Shown here piece by piece: positions 7,835-18,110 of a stretch of 64,000 bases of DNA (its first letter is position 1; each line of letters begins with the position of its first letter). A model generated the notes under the pieces. That model saw nothing but the letters and a program-made list of their open reading frames with translations, ran no database searches and had not been told where the DNA came from. Source of the stretch: Nitrospiraceae bacterium (GTDB lineage: Bacteria > Nitrospirota > Nitrospiria > Nitrospirales > UBA8639); contig JACKFF010000006.1 of NCBI GenBank assembly GCA_020632595.1, positions 62,001-126,000 on the forward strand, read 5' to 3'. A program made the position numbers and the translations under genes.

Positions 7835-10800
7835 ATGTGGTGTAATCCTCTCTTGTTCCAGGCCCTTTGGGATGGTTTGATGGTGGGAGTGTGTCTGGTT
7901 GATCGAGAGGGCCAACTCACCCGTATGAATTTAGCCGGCTCCCGGCTGTTAGGGTGGGGAGCCGCTTGTCCCACCAATATTTCCTGTCATGATCTTTTGG
8001 AATGTCTGGTTCCCTGTGATGAAGACGGCACGAGCGTCTGCCCGTTTTCAGGCCTACTCCGTGAGAAGACGATGGTTTGGGTTCCGCGGACTCGTTTGCG
8101 AAGGCGGCAGGGGACATGGTGTTGGGTGGAATTGAAGGCCCTTGTCGTGGATGACGGGGAGGCCTCAGGATTCCTGTTGATGTTTCGAGATCTCAGTTCA
8201 GAAATGAAATTGACGGAAGAAACCCGCCGATTAGCGTCCATTCCAAAGGAAAATCCATTCCCCGTGATTGAAGTGGACTCGGCGGGGCAACTGCTGTATG
8301 CCAATCCCGCTATGGTTCGCCTGATGGAGGCAGCCCATATCGGTCAGGACGGTTTTTCCACGGCTTTGCCGGACCGGTTTTTAGAGTTGGCTAAGCGTTG
8401 TTTGTCACAAAAACATCTAGAGATGCATTACGAAGTGAGCGTTGGCGAGAGACAATATTCATGGACGTTCGCTCCCCATGCCGATTTGGGATTACTCCGT
8501 GGGTATGGCATGGATATCACAGAACCAAAGCGAGCGGCAGAGGAATTGTCCGCCTTTGCGGATACCTTAGAAGCGAAAAATCATGAACTGGATCAGGCGT
8601 TAATGAAAGCTGAATCTGCCACTCGAGCCAAGGCAGCATTTTTGGCTGTGATGAGTCATGAAATTCGCACTCCCTTAAACGGCGTGATTGGTATGGCGGA
8701 GGTCTTGCTCGCTTCTCCCCTCAATCACGAGCAACAGGAATGTGTCAACATAATCCGTATGTCCGGAGAGGGGTTGCTGACCATCATTAATGACATTTTA
8801 GACTTTTCAAAGCTTGAGTCTGGTCAATTAGCTCTGGAAAATATTGGATTCAATTTGACCTCCTTATTTGAAGAGGTTGTTGATTTATTTTCCGAGCGGG
8901 CTCATCGAAAGGGTCTGGATTTGGCTGCCTATGTCGACCCGGATGTACCTTCCCAGCTGGTTGGCGATCCTCATCGTTTGAAACAAATTCTTTGTAATTA
9001 TCTTTCAAATGCCCTGAAATTTACAATGGAGGGATCAGTCCTGCTGCGTGGTTCGCTGATTCTTGGATCGAGTTTCGAGTGTGATAATTCCCAGGGTGGG
9101 CTAAATCATCTTTCCTGTGATCCCGACCCCGAAACTCGGTTGTGGATTCACTTGTCGGTCCAAGACACCGGCCTTGGTATGTCAGAAGAGGTTCAGGAAA
9201 AAATTTTTCACGTGTTCACCCAGGCGGACAGCTCCATGAGTCGAAAATTCGGGGGGTCCGGTTTAGGGTTGGCGATTTGCAAGCAATTAGCTGAGCTAAT
9301 GCACGGGACCGTCGGGGTGAAGAGTCAACCCAATGAGGGATCGACATTTTGGTGCGACATTCCCTGTCGGGCGTCACAGACAGCCCATTCCCCAGCCATG
9401 GAGAGTCTATCGGTTGCAAACAAGGAGGTGTGGGTGATCGGTCCCCAGGAATCATCAGGGTGGGTGATGGCGCAACTTCTTCATGAAGTGGCTGTCAAGG
9501 TGGTTCAGATCGACAGCATCCAACAGGCGATTACCTTGTACGACAGTGTCCACGAATCAGCCTGTTCCGTTGCTGGAGTCATTCTGAGTGATCGTCTGGA
9601 AAAAGGGGCTGTTCTGGAATGGTTTGAACGAATGCGATCCTCTTCCCTGTTTCCAAAGATTAAAGTTTGGGGTATGAAGCCATTTTGGTATCGGAAGGAT
9701 GATGAAAAAAACTCTTTGCGATTTGATGGGATGATTACGCTTCCCTTGCACCGTAAGCAATTTTTTCACTGCCTATTCGGTCAACCGGACCATCCCGGAG
9801 GGTCAGGTTTCCCAAGAGAAGCTGAGCCACATCAGGTTGAGATAGTGCAGAGAAGAAATGAAAATTTCGAACAGCCCCTTCTCAATAACCCGGTCGGACC
9901 TTCGGTGCTGGTTGTAGAGGATAATCCCGTGAATCAACGTGTCGCAGAGGGGATGTTAGGAAAATTAGGATGTCATGTGACCATCGTGGACACAGGAGCC
10001 CAAGCTTTAACTGTGATGAGTGAGTCAGTTGTGGACTGTATTGTGATGGACTGGGAGCTTCCCGACATGGATGGATTGGCCATTACGCGGCGGATTCGGG
10101 AATTGGAACATGCCGGCGAATTTGTTCATTCAGCTGCGTATTGGCATCGCCATCATGGTTCGGCCTCTCCTCCGGTTCCTCATGTTCCCATTGTGGGAAT
10201 GACTGCTCATGTGCTTTTTGATCATGGGCAACAATGCCTGGAGAACGGCATGGATGATTGTCTTTTTAAGCCGGTTCATTTGCGAGATTTTGAACGGATA
10301 CTCCGGCGATGGGTGGGGTTTGCGCCTAATGGCTTAGATTCGTTCTTATCCAAGCCACATGATCCTGCCGATCGAACAGAGACTGATTTGGCAGATAACA
10401 GAGAGACGGAAACCGGTCATCAGGAGGGAATTAATTCCCAATATTCTATCGACAGAGAATGGTATGACTACTTTGCCGCGTTGCAGGCCCTGGAGGGGGA
10501 TGAAGGATTGCTGTTTTCCCTGTTTCACATTTTCAATGATACAGCCCCTGACCTGATTAGCCGGATGCATCAGGCCATTCACCGGCAGGATCGTCAAGAG
10601 CTGCAAAGGCTTGCTCATCAATTGAAAGGTGCGTTGAGCGCGGTGCACGCCATGCATGAAGAGAAGGAAGCGGAACAACTTGAACTTGCGTCGGTTACGG
10701 CAGGATTTTCGCATCTGGATTCCATCGTGATCGCATTAGACAGGATGGTCAAACAGTTGGTCTGTGAATTTGAAGGTCTGATTGCTCTTCAAGGAGAAAA

Positions 10801-10885
10801 GGATGGGCGGTCTTTTGACCCCATTACTTTCGCTGAGGGAGGCATACAGAATGACCGTCGCAAAAAGGCTGAGGGAAGTTGGTGA
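7835..10885 (+). CDS. Hybrid sensor histidine kinase (PAS-HisKA-HATPase-REC-Hpt)
   Basis: 1016 residues, no membrane segment, so cytoplasmic. Order: two PAS-like regions (about 8-125 and 145-235), a coiled segment, HisKA with phospho-His275 in MSHEIRTPLNG, HATPase (about 375-510 with NALKF, DTGLGM and GGSGLGL), a degenerate receiver-like stretch (about 525-655), a true receiver with Asp739 (VMDWELPDMDG), and a C-terminal Hpt with His928 (LAHQLKGAL). Phosphate can therefore relay His-Asp-His within one chain to an unseen partner. Start ATG 7835 lies 3 bases after the HD-GYP stop. A PAS segment rich in Cys (near 50-70) could bind a cofactor, but that is speculative. Confidence 0.93.
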   Translation: MWCNPLLFQALWDGLMVGVCLVDREGQLTRMNLAGSRLLGWGAACPTNISCHDLLECLVPCDEDGTSVCPFSGLLREKTMVWVPRTRLRRRQGTWCWVELKALVVDDGEASGFLLMFRDLSSEMKLTEETRRLASIPKENPFPVIEVDSAGQLLYANPAMVRLMEAAHIGQDGFSTALPDRFLELAKRCLSQKHLEMHYEVSVGERQYSWTFAPHADLGLLRGYGMDITEPKRAAEELSAFADTLEAKNHELDQALMKAESATRAKAAFLAVMSHEIRTPLNGVIGMAEVLLASPLNHEQQECVNIIRMSGEGLLTIINDILDFSKLESGQLALENIGFNLTSLFEEVVDLFSERAHRKGLDLAAYVDPDVPSQLVGDPHRLKQILCNYLSNALKFTMEGSVLLRGSLILGSSFECDNSQGGLNHLSCDPDPETRLWIHLSVQDTGLGMSEEVQEKIFHVFTQADSSMSRKFGGSGLGLAICKQLAELMHGTVGVKSQPNEGSTFWCDIPCRASQTAHSPAMESLSVANKEVWVIGPQESSGWVMAQLLHEVAVKVVQIDSIQQAITLYDSVHESACSVAGVILSDRLEKGAVLEWFERMRSSSLFPKIKVWGMKPFWYRKDDEKNSLRFDGMITLPLHRKQFFHCLFGQPDHPGGSGFPREAEPHQVEIVQRRNENFEQPLLNNPVGPSVLVVEDNPVNQRVAEGMLGKLGCHVTIVDTGAQALTVMSESVVDCIVMDWELPDMDGLAITRRIRELEHAGEFVHSAAYWHRHHGSASPPVPHVPIVGMTAHVLFDHGQQCLENGMDDCLFKPVHLRDFERILRRWVGFAPNGLDSFLSKPHDPADRTETDLADNRETETGHQEGINSQYSIDREWYDYFAALQALEGDEGLLFSLFHIFNDTAPDLISRMHQAIHRQDRQELQRLAHQLKGALSAVHAMHEEKEAEQLELASVTAGFSHLDSIVIALDRMVKQLVCEFEGLIALQGEKDGRSFDPITFAEGGIQNDRRKKAEGSW

Positions 10886-10987
10886 GGAGAACACAATTTC
10901 CTACTATCGGGGAAGAAGTCTCAAGTTTCCACATGATCAGTCCGATACCACAAACATTACAGTCCAAACTCTAATGAGGGTGCCACA

Positions 10988-11215
10988 ATGAAAGATTTGC
11001 TGACCTTAAGTGAAGTGTCGACGTTTTTGAAAGTCCCAAAATCGACTATCTACAAGCTCGCAAGAGAACGTCGACTCCCAGGGCATAAAGTTGGAAAACA
11101 CTGGCGTTTCGTTCGTGAAGAAATTGAAGCCTGGGTTCAAAATGCCGGAGGAGATTCGGTAATGGTTGGGTCCGGGTCTCAACAGGGGGTTCGGGACCGG
11201 TTTAGCTTGAACTAA
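10988..11215 (+). CDS. Small excisionase/MerR-like helix-turn-helix protein
   Basis: 75 residues. The first 55 form the HTH_17 (excisionase family) fold: LLTLSEVSTFLKVPKSTIY, then LPGHKVGKHWRF and EEIEAWV. Such proteins bind DNA as small regulators. A GAGGGTG ribosome site precedes ATG 10988. It follows the hybrid kinase by about 100 bases and sits upstream of cheY, so it could regulate the che/mot genes. No integrase or attachment site is nearby, so phage excision is unlikely. Confidence 0.85.
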   Translation: MKDLLTLSEVSTFLKVPKSTIYKLARERRLPGHKVGKHWRFVREEIEAWVQNAGGDSVMVGSGSQQGVRDRFSLN

Positions 11216-11724
11216 CTTCCCGCTGGAGGCCTTTGACTCTCGCGTGAGGGAAAAGGCCGAGAGCCACAAGATTGACCTGCTCATACTCTGAGGGCAAGAT
11301 GCCCCGGAATGAGCAAGGCCCAAAAAATTTAATAGGCAATGAACACTTCCCATTCATCCAAAAATTAGATCTTCCCTCTGCTCACGCATGCTCTTTCTCT
11401 CCCTTTCCATTATTTTCGTCTGATTGTACTTGTTCCTATGTCGTCAGTGGTATCGGGTCTATCCTGAATCCCCAAACCTTGGGTAAAAAAGGTTTGGTCA
11501 AAACCTATTTGGGAGTGGGCGTACATTCATTTTCATAAAGAACATGGGCCGACAGGTGAAATATTCCATGGACGACTAAAGATCGCAGAGAAGTTAACCG
11601 AATTTCGAATATGCCAGGTTATGATCATCACAATTTTCACGTGTACCGTTAAAGGAAAACTTTCATTGGAGAGAAAACCCGAAATGGCCTGGGGTTCGAT
11701 GCCCCAAGGCGTAAGGAGCGCATC
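11216..11724. other. 509-base gap upstream of cheY
   Basis: The first 50 bases hold competing short hairpins (GGCCTTT/AAAGGCC near 11230-11258) that might end the upstream transcript, though no T-run follows. An 88-codon + frame (11272-11538) has no ribosome site or recognisable content. A possible sigma-28 site is listed separately. Confidence 0.4.
11577..11604 (+). promoter_or_regulatory. Possible sigma-28 promoter upstream of cheY
   Basis: TAAAGATC (11577-11584), a 12-base spacer, then ACCGAATT (11597-11604). The -35 matches well, the -10 keeps CCGA only. Weaker than the sites before the STAS, flgM and flagellin genes. Confidence 0.3.
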
Positions 11725-12126
11725 ATGATTGATACCGGGATGAAAGTGTTGGTGGTAGACGATATGTCTACCATGCGTCGAATTGTTAAAAATGTGTTAC
11801 GTCAAATCGGTTTTTCGGACATTATGGAAGCTGAAAACGGGCAGGACGCTTTGACACAATTGAGGGCCGGCGGCTTTGGGTTGGTGGTGTCAGATTGGAA
11901 TATGCCTGTGATGCAGGGCATTGAACTTTTGCGCGCGGTTCGTGCCGATCCGGAATTGAAAACGCTCCCGTTTTTGATGGTTACCGCTGAAGCGCAAAAA
12001 GAAAATTTAATCGAGGCAGTCCAGGCCGGGGTCAGCAACTATGTCGTCAAGCCGTTTACCGCAGAAGTATTACAAGGAAAATTGGAAAAAATATTTGCCA
12101 ATGTTCAGCCCGCAAAAACGTCATAA
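11725..12126 (+). CDS. cheY: CheY chemotaxis response regulator
   Basis: 133 residues, one receiver domain. The acidic pair (VVDDMS), phospho-acceptor Asp57 (VVSDWNMP), the TAEA threonine and the KPF lysine are all in place and close to the enteric CheY layout. Phospho-CheY binds the flagellar switch to change rotation. ATG 11725 has AAGGAG about 10 bases before it. It is followed 45 bases later by its phosphatase gene cheZ. Confidence 0.96.
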   Translation: MIDTGMKVLVVDDMSTMRRIVKNVLRQIGFSDIMEAENGQDALTQLRAGGFGLVVSDWNMPVMQGIELLRAVRADPELKTLPFLMVTAEAQKENLIEAVQAGVSNYVVKPFTAEVLQGKLEKIFANVQPAKTS

Positions 12127-12171
12127 TGGGGAAGGACATCCTCCGCATATAACGACATAAAGGAGAATCGT

Positions 12172-12813
12172 ATGCTCGTGGATCGGATGATTGAGGCTGA
12201 TGTGCCAGGCGATGAAGAGATATCCGAGGAGGGCTTGGATGAGAAGCGTTCGATTAAAACTGAAATGGAGGAGTTGGCCAAGTATGTTGAAGTGATTACC
12301 AAAACAATTCGGGAAATGGAATCTCCGGTGACTTCCACCTCGGATCAACTGCCTCAAGCCACATCCCATTTACATGATCTTGCCAAGATGACGGAAGACG
12401 GAACCCACAAGGTTCTTGGCCTGACAGAAGAACTGGAACGGAACCGAGAGGTGATTCAACATCATGTGGAACAATTACGGGCGAATGTGGCGGGGAGAGC
12501 GGTGAAGGATCTTGATGCCATTTTAGCGCTGGTGAAGGCCGATGAGGGACGCTTGTTAAATATTCATGTGGCGTTATCTTTCCAGGATCTTGTGGCCCAA
12601 CGCGTGGCAAAGCTGGTGACGATTTTAAATGAAATCCAACATAAATTGTTAAAATTGGTGGTCATTTTTGGAATTCAGCAAAAAAAGGGCGGAGCCGGTT
12701 CATCGAGTGAGGGACGGGGGTATGAAATGCTGCGTCAGTTGGAATCATCCAAAACAACCGCTCTGGAACAGGATCTGGTGGATAGCATCATGTCTGAGTA
12801 TGGGATGTCCTAA
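12172..12813 (+). CDS. cheZ: CheZ phospho-CheY phosphatase
   Basis: 213 residues, mostly helical. CheZ dephosphorylates CheY-P. The catalytic segment ALSFQDLVAQRVAKL holds Gln138 as the inserted glutamine, equal to Gln147 of the enteric enzyme. The C-terminal tail (QDLVDSIMSEYG) resembles the CheY-binding helix QDQVDDLLDSLGF. An acidic N-terminal region of about 30 residues is extra. Downstream of cheY with an AAGGAG site before ATG 12172. Confidence 0.92.
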   Translation: MLVDRMIEADVPGDEEISEEGLDEKRSIKTEMEELAKYVEVITKTIREMESPVTSTSDQLPQATSHLHDLAKMTEDGTHKVLGLTEELERNREVIQHHVEQLRANVAGRAVKDLDAILALVKADEGRLLNIHVALSFQDLVAQRVAKLVTILNEIQHKLLKLVVIFGIQQKKGGAGSSSEGRGYEMLRQLESSKTTALEQDLVDSIMSEYGMS

Positions 12814-12895
12814 GGCCTATACACAAATCCTGGCCGCGAGGTCTCAAAGGGCACGATGGGTTGAATCAAGACTAGGGGCTGAGAACAGGTGATCG

Positions 12896-14800
12896 ATGAA
12901 TGACGAAATGAAAGAAATACTCAATGACTTTTTGGCGGAAAGCTCTGAGATGTTGGAGGCCCTTGACCAACATTTCGTAAAGTTGGAAGCGGAGCCCTCC
13001 AACACCGAACTGCTTAATGAGATTTTCCGGTGTATGCACAGTATGAAAGGTTCCGCCGGATTTTTGGGGTTTACCCATTTGGTAGAAGTGGCACACCAAG
13101 CTGAGAGTTTGTTGAATAAACTGCGACAGGGTGAGATGAAGGTTTCTCCGTTCATTATCGATATCATTTTGGAAGCAGTGGATGCCGTAAAAATGCTCCA
13201 ATCCGATATTCGGGAGACCGGAGGAGATTCTCATGTGGAGACCCAGGGCATTGTGAATAAATTGGCGTTAACGATGGATAGCGCCGACGATCTGATGCTA
13301 TCTATTCCACCTCCCCAAAATGCAGGCATAAGCACGACCTCTTACGCTCCTTATTCACCCCAGGCAGAGATGATGCCGTCTTCAATGAATAAGCCACCGG
13401 ATACCTCTTCTTTGGCTTCCCCTTGTGAGGCCTCGATTTTTGAAGGACCGGTAAGGATTGAAGGAGTTGCGGAATCTGCGGACATTTCTGACGGCCCGGT
13501 TGGATTGTCCGATGTGTTACATAAAATGAAAGAAGCGACAACCCGCACTGTTCAAGCTGCTAGTGCCGCGGGTTCCAAACTGGCAAGTGGGAAGGAAGAA
13601 GACCAGACCGTTCGCGTTGAAACCAAACGCTTAGATCATGTTATGAATCTGGTGGGGGAATTGGTGTTGAATCGCAATCGTCTTATGAAGCTGGGCAATG
13701 GCCTGGAAGAACATGATGAGATCAATCCTGCTCTCCGGGAATTAAATATGACGCTGGCGCAACTCAATCTGGTGACCTCGGATTTGCAATTGGCGGTGAT
13801 GAAAACACGGATGGTTCCCATTCGCAAGGTATTTTCACGTTTCCCACGATTGGTCCGGGATTTGGCCGGTAAGTTAGGTAAACAAGTCCGATTGGAATTA
13901 GTGGGGGAAGATACCGAAGTCGATAAGTCTGTGGCCGACGAATTAAGTGATCCGTTGGTCCATCTGGTCAGAAATTCTATGGACCATGGTTTGGAAACGG
14001 CAGATGACCGGAAGCAACACGGAAAAAGCCCTGAAGGTTATGTGCGATTGTCGGCCCAGCAGGAAGGTAACAGTATTGTGATTCGTGTTGAAGACAATGG
14101 GCGGGGGTTACAAGTTGAGAAAATTGCTGAAAAAGCCATCGAGAAAGGGCTGGTGGCTCCATCCGAATTGGAAACCATGAGTCCCCGGGAAATTATGAAT
14201 TTAATTTTTCTTCCAGGATTTAGTACGGCGGACCAGGTGAGTGATGTGTCGGGACGTGGCGTGGGCATGGACGTGGTTCGAACCAATATTAGCCGGATGA
14301 ATGGAAGTTTGGAATTAGATTCCGATCCGGGTCAAGGGAGTCGCGTGACGATCAAGCTTCCGTTGACCGTGGCCATCATTCAAGCCCTCATGGTTGAGGT
14401 GGAATGTGCCACATTTGCTATTCCGCTGGCATCTGTGGTTGAGGCCGTCAAAGTCACCAAAGATGAAATTAAAAGTATTAATCGACAGGCGGTGTTGAAC
14501 CTCCGTGAACGCATTCTTCCGCTCCTGGATCTTGGCGAAACGTTTCACATTCCAAGGGACCGGACTAATGAGGAGTGCTATGTGGTAGTGGTGAAGATCG
14601 GGGAACAACAGTTTGGAGTTGTGGTGAACCGATTGCGGGCGCAAGAGGAGGTTGTGATTAAGTCCTTGGGAGAATTTTTGGCAAACGTGAAATGCGTGGC
14701 GGGAGCCACTATTACCGGAGATGGCAAAGTCGTGTTGATTTTGGACATGGCCGATTTAGTGAGGGAAGTGCAAGCGGCCACGTATACCGGTATGCGCTAA
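12896..14800 (+). CDS. cheA: CheA chemotaxis histidine kinase
   Basis: 634 residues. P1 Hpt domain (1-105) with phospho-His48 (CMHSMKGSAGF); a low-complexity linker (about 125-230) that holds no clear P2 domain; P3 dimerisation helices (about 240-305, VETKRLDHVMNLVGEL); P4 ATPase (about 310-490 with the N box HLVRNSMDHG, DNGRG and SGRGVGMDVV); P5 CheW-like domain (about 495-630). It autophosphorylates under receptor control and passes phosphate to CheY, CheB and CheV. Apparent loss of P2 would make CheY contact weaker or direct to P1/P4. Confidence 0.96.
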   Translation: MNDEMKEILNDFLAESSEMLEALDQHFVKLEAEPSNTELLNEIFRCMHSMKGSAGFLGFTHLVEVAHQAESLLNKLRQGEMKVSPFIIDIILEAVDAVKMLQSDIRETGGDSHVETQGIVNKLALTMDSADDLMLSIPPPQNAGISTTSYAPYSPQAEMMPSSMNKPPDTSSLASPCEASIFEGPVRIEGVAESADISDGPVGLSDVLHKMKEATTRTVQAASAAGSKLASGKEEDQTVRVETKRLDHVMNLVGELVLNRNRLMKLGNGLEEHDEINPALRELNMTLAQLNLVTSDLQLAVMKTRMVPIRKVFSRFPRLVRDLAGKLGKQVRLELVGEDTEVDKSVADELSDPLVHLVRNSMDHGLETADDRKQHGKSPEGYVRLSAQQEGNSIVIRVEDNGRGLQVEKIAEKAIEKGLVAPSELETMSPREIMNLIFLPGFSTADQVSDVSGRGVGMDVVRTNISRMNGSLELDSDPGQGSRVTIKLPLTVAIIQALMVEVECATFAIPLASVVEAVKVTKDEIKSINRQAVLNLRERILPLLDLGETFHIPRDRTNEECYVVVVKIGEQQFGVVVNRLRAQEEVVIKSLGEFLANVKCVAGATITGDGKVVLILDMADLVREVQAATYTGMR

Positions 14801-14924
14801 TCCGTCACGCGTGAGTCGGGTCTGACTGCGCAGGGAATATTTGTGGACGGAACGGCAGCCACACAAGGATGAAAGCCGGACGAATAGTACCTCCTGTGGT
14901 GAGTGGAAGACTGAGGAGATCGTA

Positions 14925-15881
14925 ATGGCAAAATGGATGGCAGAAATTGATCAACGGACCGGACTAGCCGGTGCCAATAAGATGGAACTTTTAATGTTTC
15001 ATTTTGGGACCAATGAGACCTATGGAATCAATGTGTTTAAGATTCGCGAAGTCATGAAGCTCCCACCTGTCGTGAAAATTCCCGATGCCGATCCTCGAAT
15101 TCTCGGTCTGGTGAACCTCCGTGGAGAAAACATTGCTTTAGTGGACTTGAAGCAGGCGATTGGACTTGGACCGTTGGATCCTGTTGGCGCGAAGTTGATC
15201 ATTGCCGAGTATAACGATAACAAACAAGGATTTTTGGTCGCGGGTGTTGATCGGATCATTCGTATGTCGTGGGAACGCATTCAAATACCTCCACCGATGG
15301 TCCAGTCGAGCCGGCAAGGGGCGGTCACGGCAATTACCAAATTGGAAGATGGTCGTATGGTGTTAATTTTGGATGTGGAAAAGGTCTTAGCCGAACTGCA
15401 TCCACGGAGTGAGGAAGAGGTTTTCGTTGGCATTGAACTGCACGAGGAATTAGCCGGGAAACGTGTCCTGGTTGCCGATGACTCGCTTGTGGCCAGAAAG
15501 CAAATTACGAAAACGTTGGAACGATTGGGTATGAAATACGAAGAAACACAAACGGGAAGAGAGGCGCTTACCCGGTTGCGACAGTATGCGGAGTTGAGTG
15601 ACAAAATGGAACGAACCATTTTTGATTTTGTGGTGGGTGTGATTACCGACATCGAAATGCCGGAAATGGATGGGTTTTCCCTAACGAAGGCTATCCGTGA
15701 AGATCCCCGATTGCAAGGCCTTCCGATCCTGATGCATTCCTCCTTGTCCGGTCAGTGCAATGTGGATAAAGGCAAGGCTTTGGGTGTGACAGATTATGTG
15801 ACCAAATTCCATCCTACGGACCTTCGGGACAAATTAGTTGAACATCTCGGAAAGTCTCAGGGAATCGGGGTGCGGTCATAA
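14925..15881 (+). CDS. cheV: CheV coupling protein (CheW-receiver fusion)
   Basis: 318 residues from ATG 14925, chosen because GAGGAG precedes it; the frame opens at 14841 with unconvincing extra residues. The CheW domain (about 20-160: [26 protein letters not shown]) couples receptors to CheA, and the C-terminal receiver (about 180-315) has Asp242 in [12 protein letters not shown]. Phosphorylation of CheV is known to tune adaptation. It lies between cheA and the first chemoreceptor. Confidence 0.94.
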   Translation: MAKWMAEIDQRTGLAGANKMELLMFHFGTNETYGINVFKIREVMKLPPVVKIPDADPRILGLVNLRGENIALVDLKQAIGLGPLDPVGAKLIIAEYNDNKQGFLVAGVDRIIRMSWERIQIPPPMVQSSRQGAVTAITKLEDGRMVLILDVEKVLAELHPRSEEEVFVGIELHEELAGKRVLVADDSLVARKQITKTLERLGMKYEETQTGREALTRLRQYAELSDKMERTIFDFVVGVITDIEMPEMDGFSLTKAIREDPRLQGLPILMHSSLSGQCNVDKGKALGVTDYVTKFHPTDLRDKLVEHLGKSQGIGVRS

Positions 15882-15964
15882 AGGGAAATCGTATCGTCGG
15901 AGGAGATAAAAAGACTTTTCTGCCATATAACGAGACCCAAGAAACGATGTATAAGAGGATACCA

Positions 15965-18070
15965 ATGATGAAGTCGACGTGGAATGTAGGCATTACGACC
16001 AAATTAGTCTGGATTCTCGTGTTTTTTTCGTTGATTCCTCTGAGTGTTCAGGTTTATTCATTGTTTCAGACTGCAGAGGTTTTGAAACAGGAGGTTGGAG
16101 TCCGATATCAAGAGCTGGCAGAAGTGATTGTGGAAAAAATTCACCTCTATCTTGCTGAGCGCGGTGTGGATGCTCAAATTCTGGGTCGGAATACGATGTC
16201 TGTTATTCCGGAGCAATCGGGACATACTTTAAGGCCCTCCTACGAATTAGTGCAGGTCTTGAATACCTATGTTCAGACAACCGGGATGTATTCTCTGGTT
16301 CAATTGGTGGATCTGGATGGGAATCTGATCGCTGTGAATGATCATGATTCAGAAGGCTTGCCTCTTGAGACGGAGGAGCTGTATGGAAAAAATTATCAAT
16401 CAACTCCGTGGTTTCAGGCCCTCCAACAGGCCGGACAGAGGCCCCGCCCTACAGAGGCTTCTTCAAGAAGCAATGTAAACCAAGAGGTCTTTGTGGAAAG
16501 CGCCATGCTAGATGGAAATGTGCAGGCACTCTTTCCCCGAGAGAGTGGTTTGACGATTGGGTTCTCGGTCCCTCTCTATTCTCAGGGCCGAGTGGTGGGG
16601 TATGGGAGCCTTCGTATGAAGTTTTCAAAGATTGAAGCCTTTTTTCAAGAGGCCTACCAGGATTTAAAAAAAGCCGGGTTTCCCCATGCGGAGCTTATCC
16701 TACAGGATGACCAGGGTATGACCCTGCTGGAATATGCCCCGGCTGTCTATGGGACGGAAGACGCGACTCATGATTTCGACAATGTGGTGTTTAAGACCAA
16801 TCTGGCTCAGTTGGGACTTGATGCCGCACAATCGGCTGTTCAGGGTCAATCCGGAAACGCCAGGAATTTTCATCCCGGAAAGCAGACGAATCAAGTCATT
16901 GGTTTTAGTCCGATGTCTGGGGGAGCCCGATCTTTGGGACTGCATTGGTCTGTGTTGGTGCAGGTTCCCGAGGATGAAGCGTTCAGTCATGTCCGGAGTC
17001 TGACGAACAAAACCCTGTTGGAGATGCTGGCGGGTCTTCTTGTGGTAGTTCCCATTGGGATGCTTATGGGAAGAAAAGTCGTGAGCCGATTGAAACCTGT
17101 GTGGGAAGTGGCGGCGAAAGCCTCGAAGGGGGATTTGACTCACCGGGTTCCCGTGAAGACTCAAGACGAACTCGGACAAATGGGTTTGGCTCTAAATAAC
17201 TTGTTGGATGAGTTAAGTCGGATGCTCTTGCAAACCCGGAATGTCGCCCACTCCCTGTCTCAAGCGTCGGTCCAGTTGTCATCGGTTGGCCATCAGGTCG
17301 TTCAAGCCAGCCAATCGCAAGTTCATCAAGCCACTCAGGTGGCTGCGGCGGTGGAGGAAATGTCTGCCACTGCCGATGATATGGCCCGTCATACGGAGGC
17401 CCTGGCTTCAACGGCCACAGGAGTCAATGATTCAGCTGTCCGGGGAGGAGATGTTGTGGTCTCTTCTATTCATGGGATGGAATCGGTTTCAAGCCGGATA
17501 CAGGAATCCGCCGGACGCATTCAGAAATTAGGACAACGCTCCAAAGATATCGGGGACATAATTGGAGTCATCGAAGATATTGCGGAACAAACGAATTTGT
17601 TGGCGCTCAATGCGGCCATTGAAGCTGCCAGAGCAGGAGACCAGGGACGAGGGTTTGCTGTGGTCGCAGATGAGGTTCGGAAACTCGCCGAGCGAACAGG
17701 GAAGGCAACAAAGGAAATTGCGACCGTCATTGAATCGGTACAGGCAGGGACGCACGAAGCGGTTCGATCGATGGAGACAGGAACAGAGGAGGCGCATTCC
17801 GGAATGGCGCTGGCCCGAGAAGCCGGAAATCGATTGACGGAAATTGTGCAAGGGGTTCAGCGGGTAGTTGATATGATTCAACATTTTGCCGAATCCACGA
17901 AGCAACAATCTGCGGTCTCAGGACAAATCTCTTCGAGTATTCAACAGGTGGCGCAACTCAGCCAGGATAATGAAAGCCACATTCAGGGCGTGGCGATCGC
18001 CACCAAGCAGTTTGCGGCATTGGCGGAGGATCTTCAAACATCTCTTAGTCGCTTTACGTTAAAAAGGTAA
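15965..18070 (+). CDS. Methyl-accepting chemotaxis protein with Cache-like sensor
   Basis: 701 residues from ATG 15965, which has AAGAGGAT before it; an in-frame ATG at 15947 lacks a site. First membrane helix about 10-32, a large periplasmic region (about 35-340) of dCache type, second helix about 345-363 ([19 protein letters not shown]), HAMP (about 365-420), then a cytoplasmic signalling coil with the hairpin tip [22 protein letters not shown]. No C-terminal CheR/CheB tether pentapeptide is seen. The ligand cannot be read from sequence. Confidence 0.94.
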   Translation: MMKSTWNVGITTKLVWILVFFSLIPLSVQVYSLFQTAEVLKQEVGVRYQELAEVIVEKIHLYLAERGVDAQILGRNTMSVIPEQSGHTLRPSYELVQVLNTYVQTTGMYSLVQLVDLDGNLIAVNDHDSEGLPLETEELYGKNYQSTPWFQALQQAGQRPRPTEASSRSNVNQEVFVESAMLDGNVQALFPRESGLTIGFSVPLYSQGRVVGYGSLRMKFSKIEAFFQEAYQDLKKAGFPHAELILQDDQGMTLLEYAPAVYGTEDATHDFDNVVFKTNLAQLGLDAAQSAVQGQSGNARNFHPGKQTNQVIGFSPMSGGARSLGLHWSVLVQVPEDEAFSHVRSLTNKTLLEMLAGLLVVVPIGMLMGRKVVSRLKPVWEVAAKASKGDLTHRVPVKTQDELGQMGLALNNLLDELSRMLLQTRNVAHSLSQASVQLSSVGHQVVQASQSQVHQATQVAAAVEEMSATADDMARHTEALASTATGVNDSAVRGGDVVVSSIHGMESVSSRIQESAGRIQKLGQRSKDIGDIIGVIEDIAEQTNLLALNAAIEAARAGDQGRGFAVVADEVRKLAERTGKATKEIATVIESVQAGTHEAVRSMETGTEEAHSGMALAREAGNRLTEIVQGVQRVVDMIQHFAESTKQQSAVSGQISSSIQQVAQLSQDNESHIQGVAIATKQFAALAEDLQTSLSRFTLKR

Positions 18071-18110
18071 TGCCAGCATTTTATTGATGTGGTCCCCGTG
18101 AAAGAAGTGT

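Noticed and set aside
10988..11215. Excisionase as sign of a prophage or integrative element
   Set aside because: No integrase, attachment repeats or phage genes nearby; such small HTH proteins are common stand-alone regulators.
11272..11538. 88-codon + frame upstream of cheY
   Set aside because: No ribosome site and no recognisable content.
11680..11705. TGGCCTGGGGTTCGAT as a sigma-54 site before cheY
   Set aside because: Lacks the AC of TGGCAC and the TTGC element, and lies too near the start codon.
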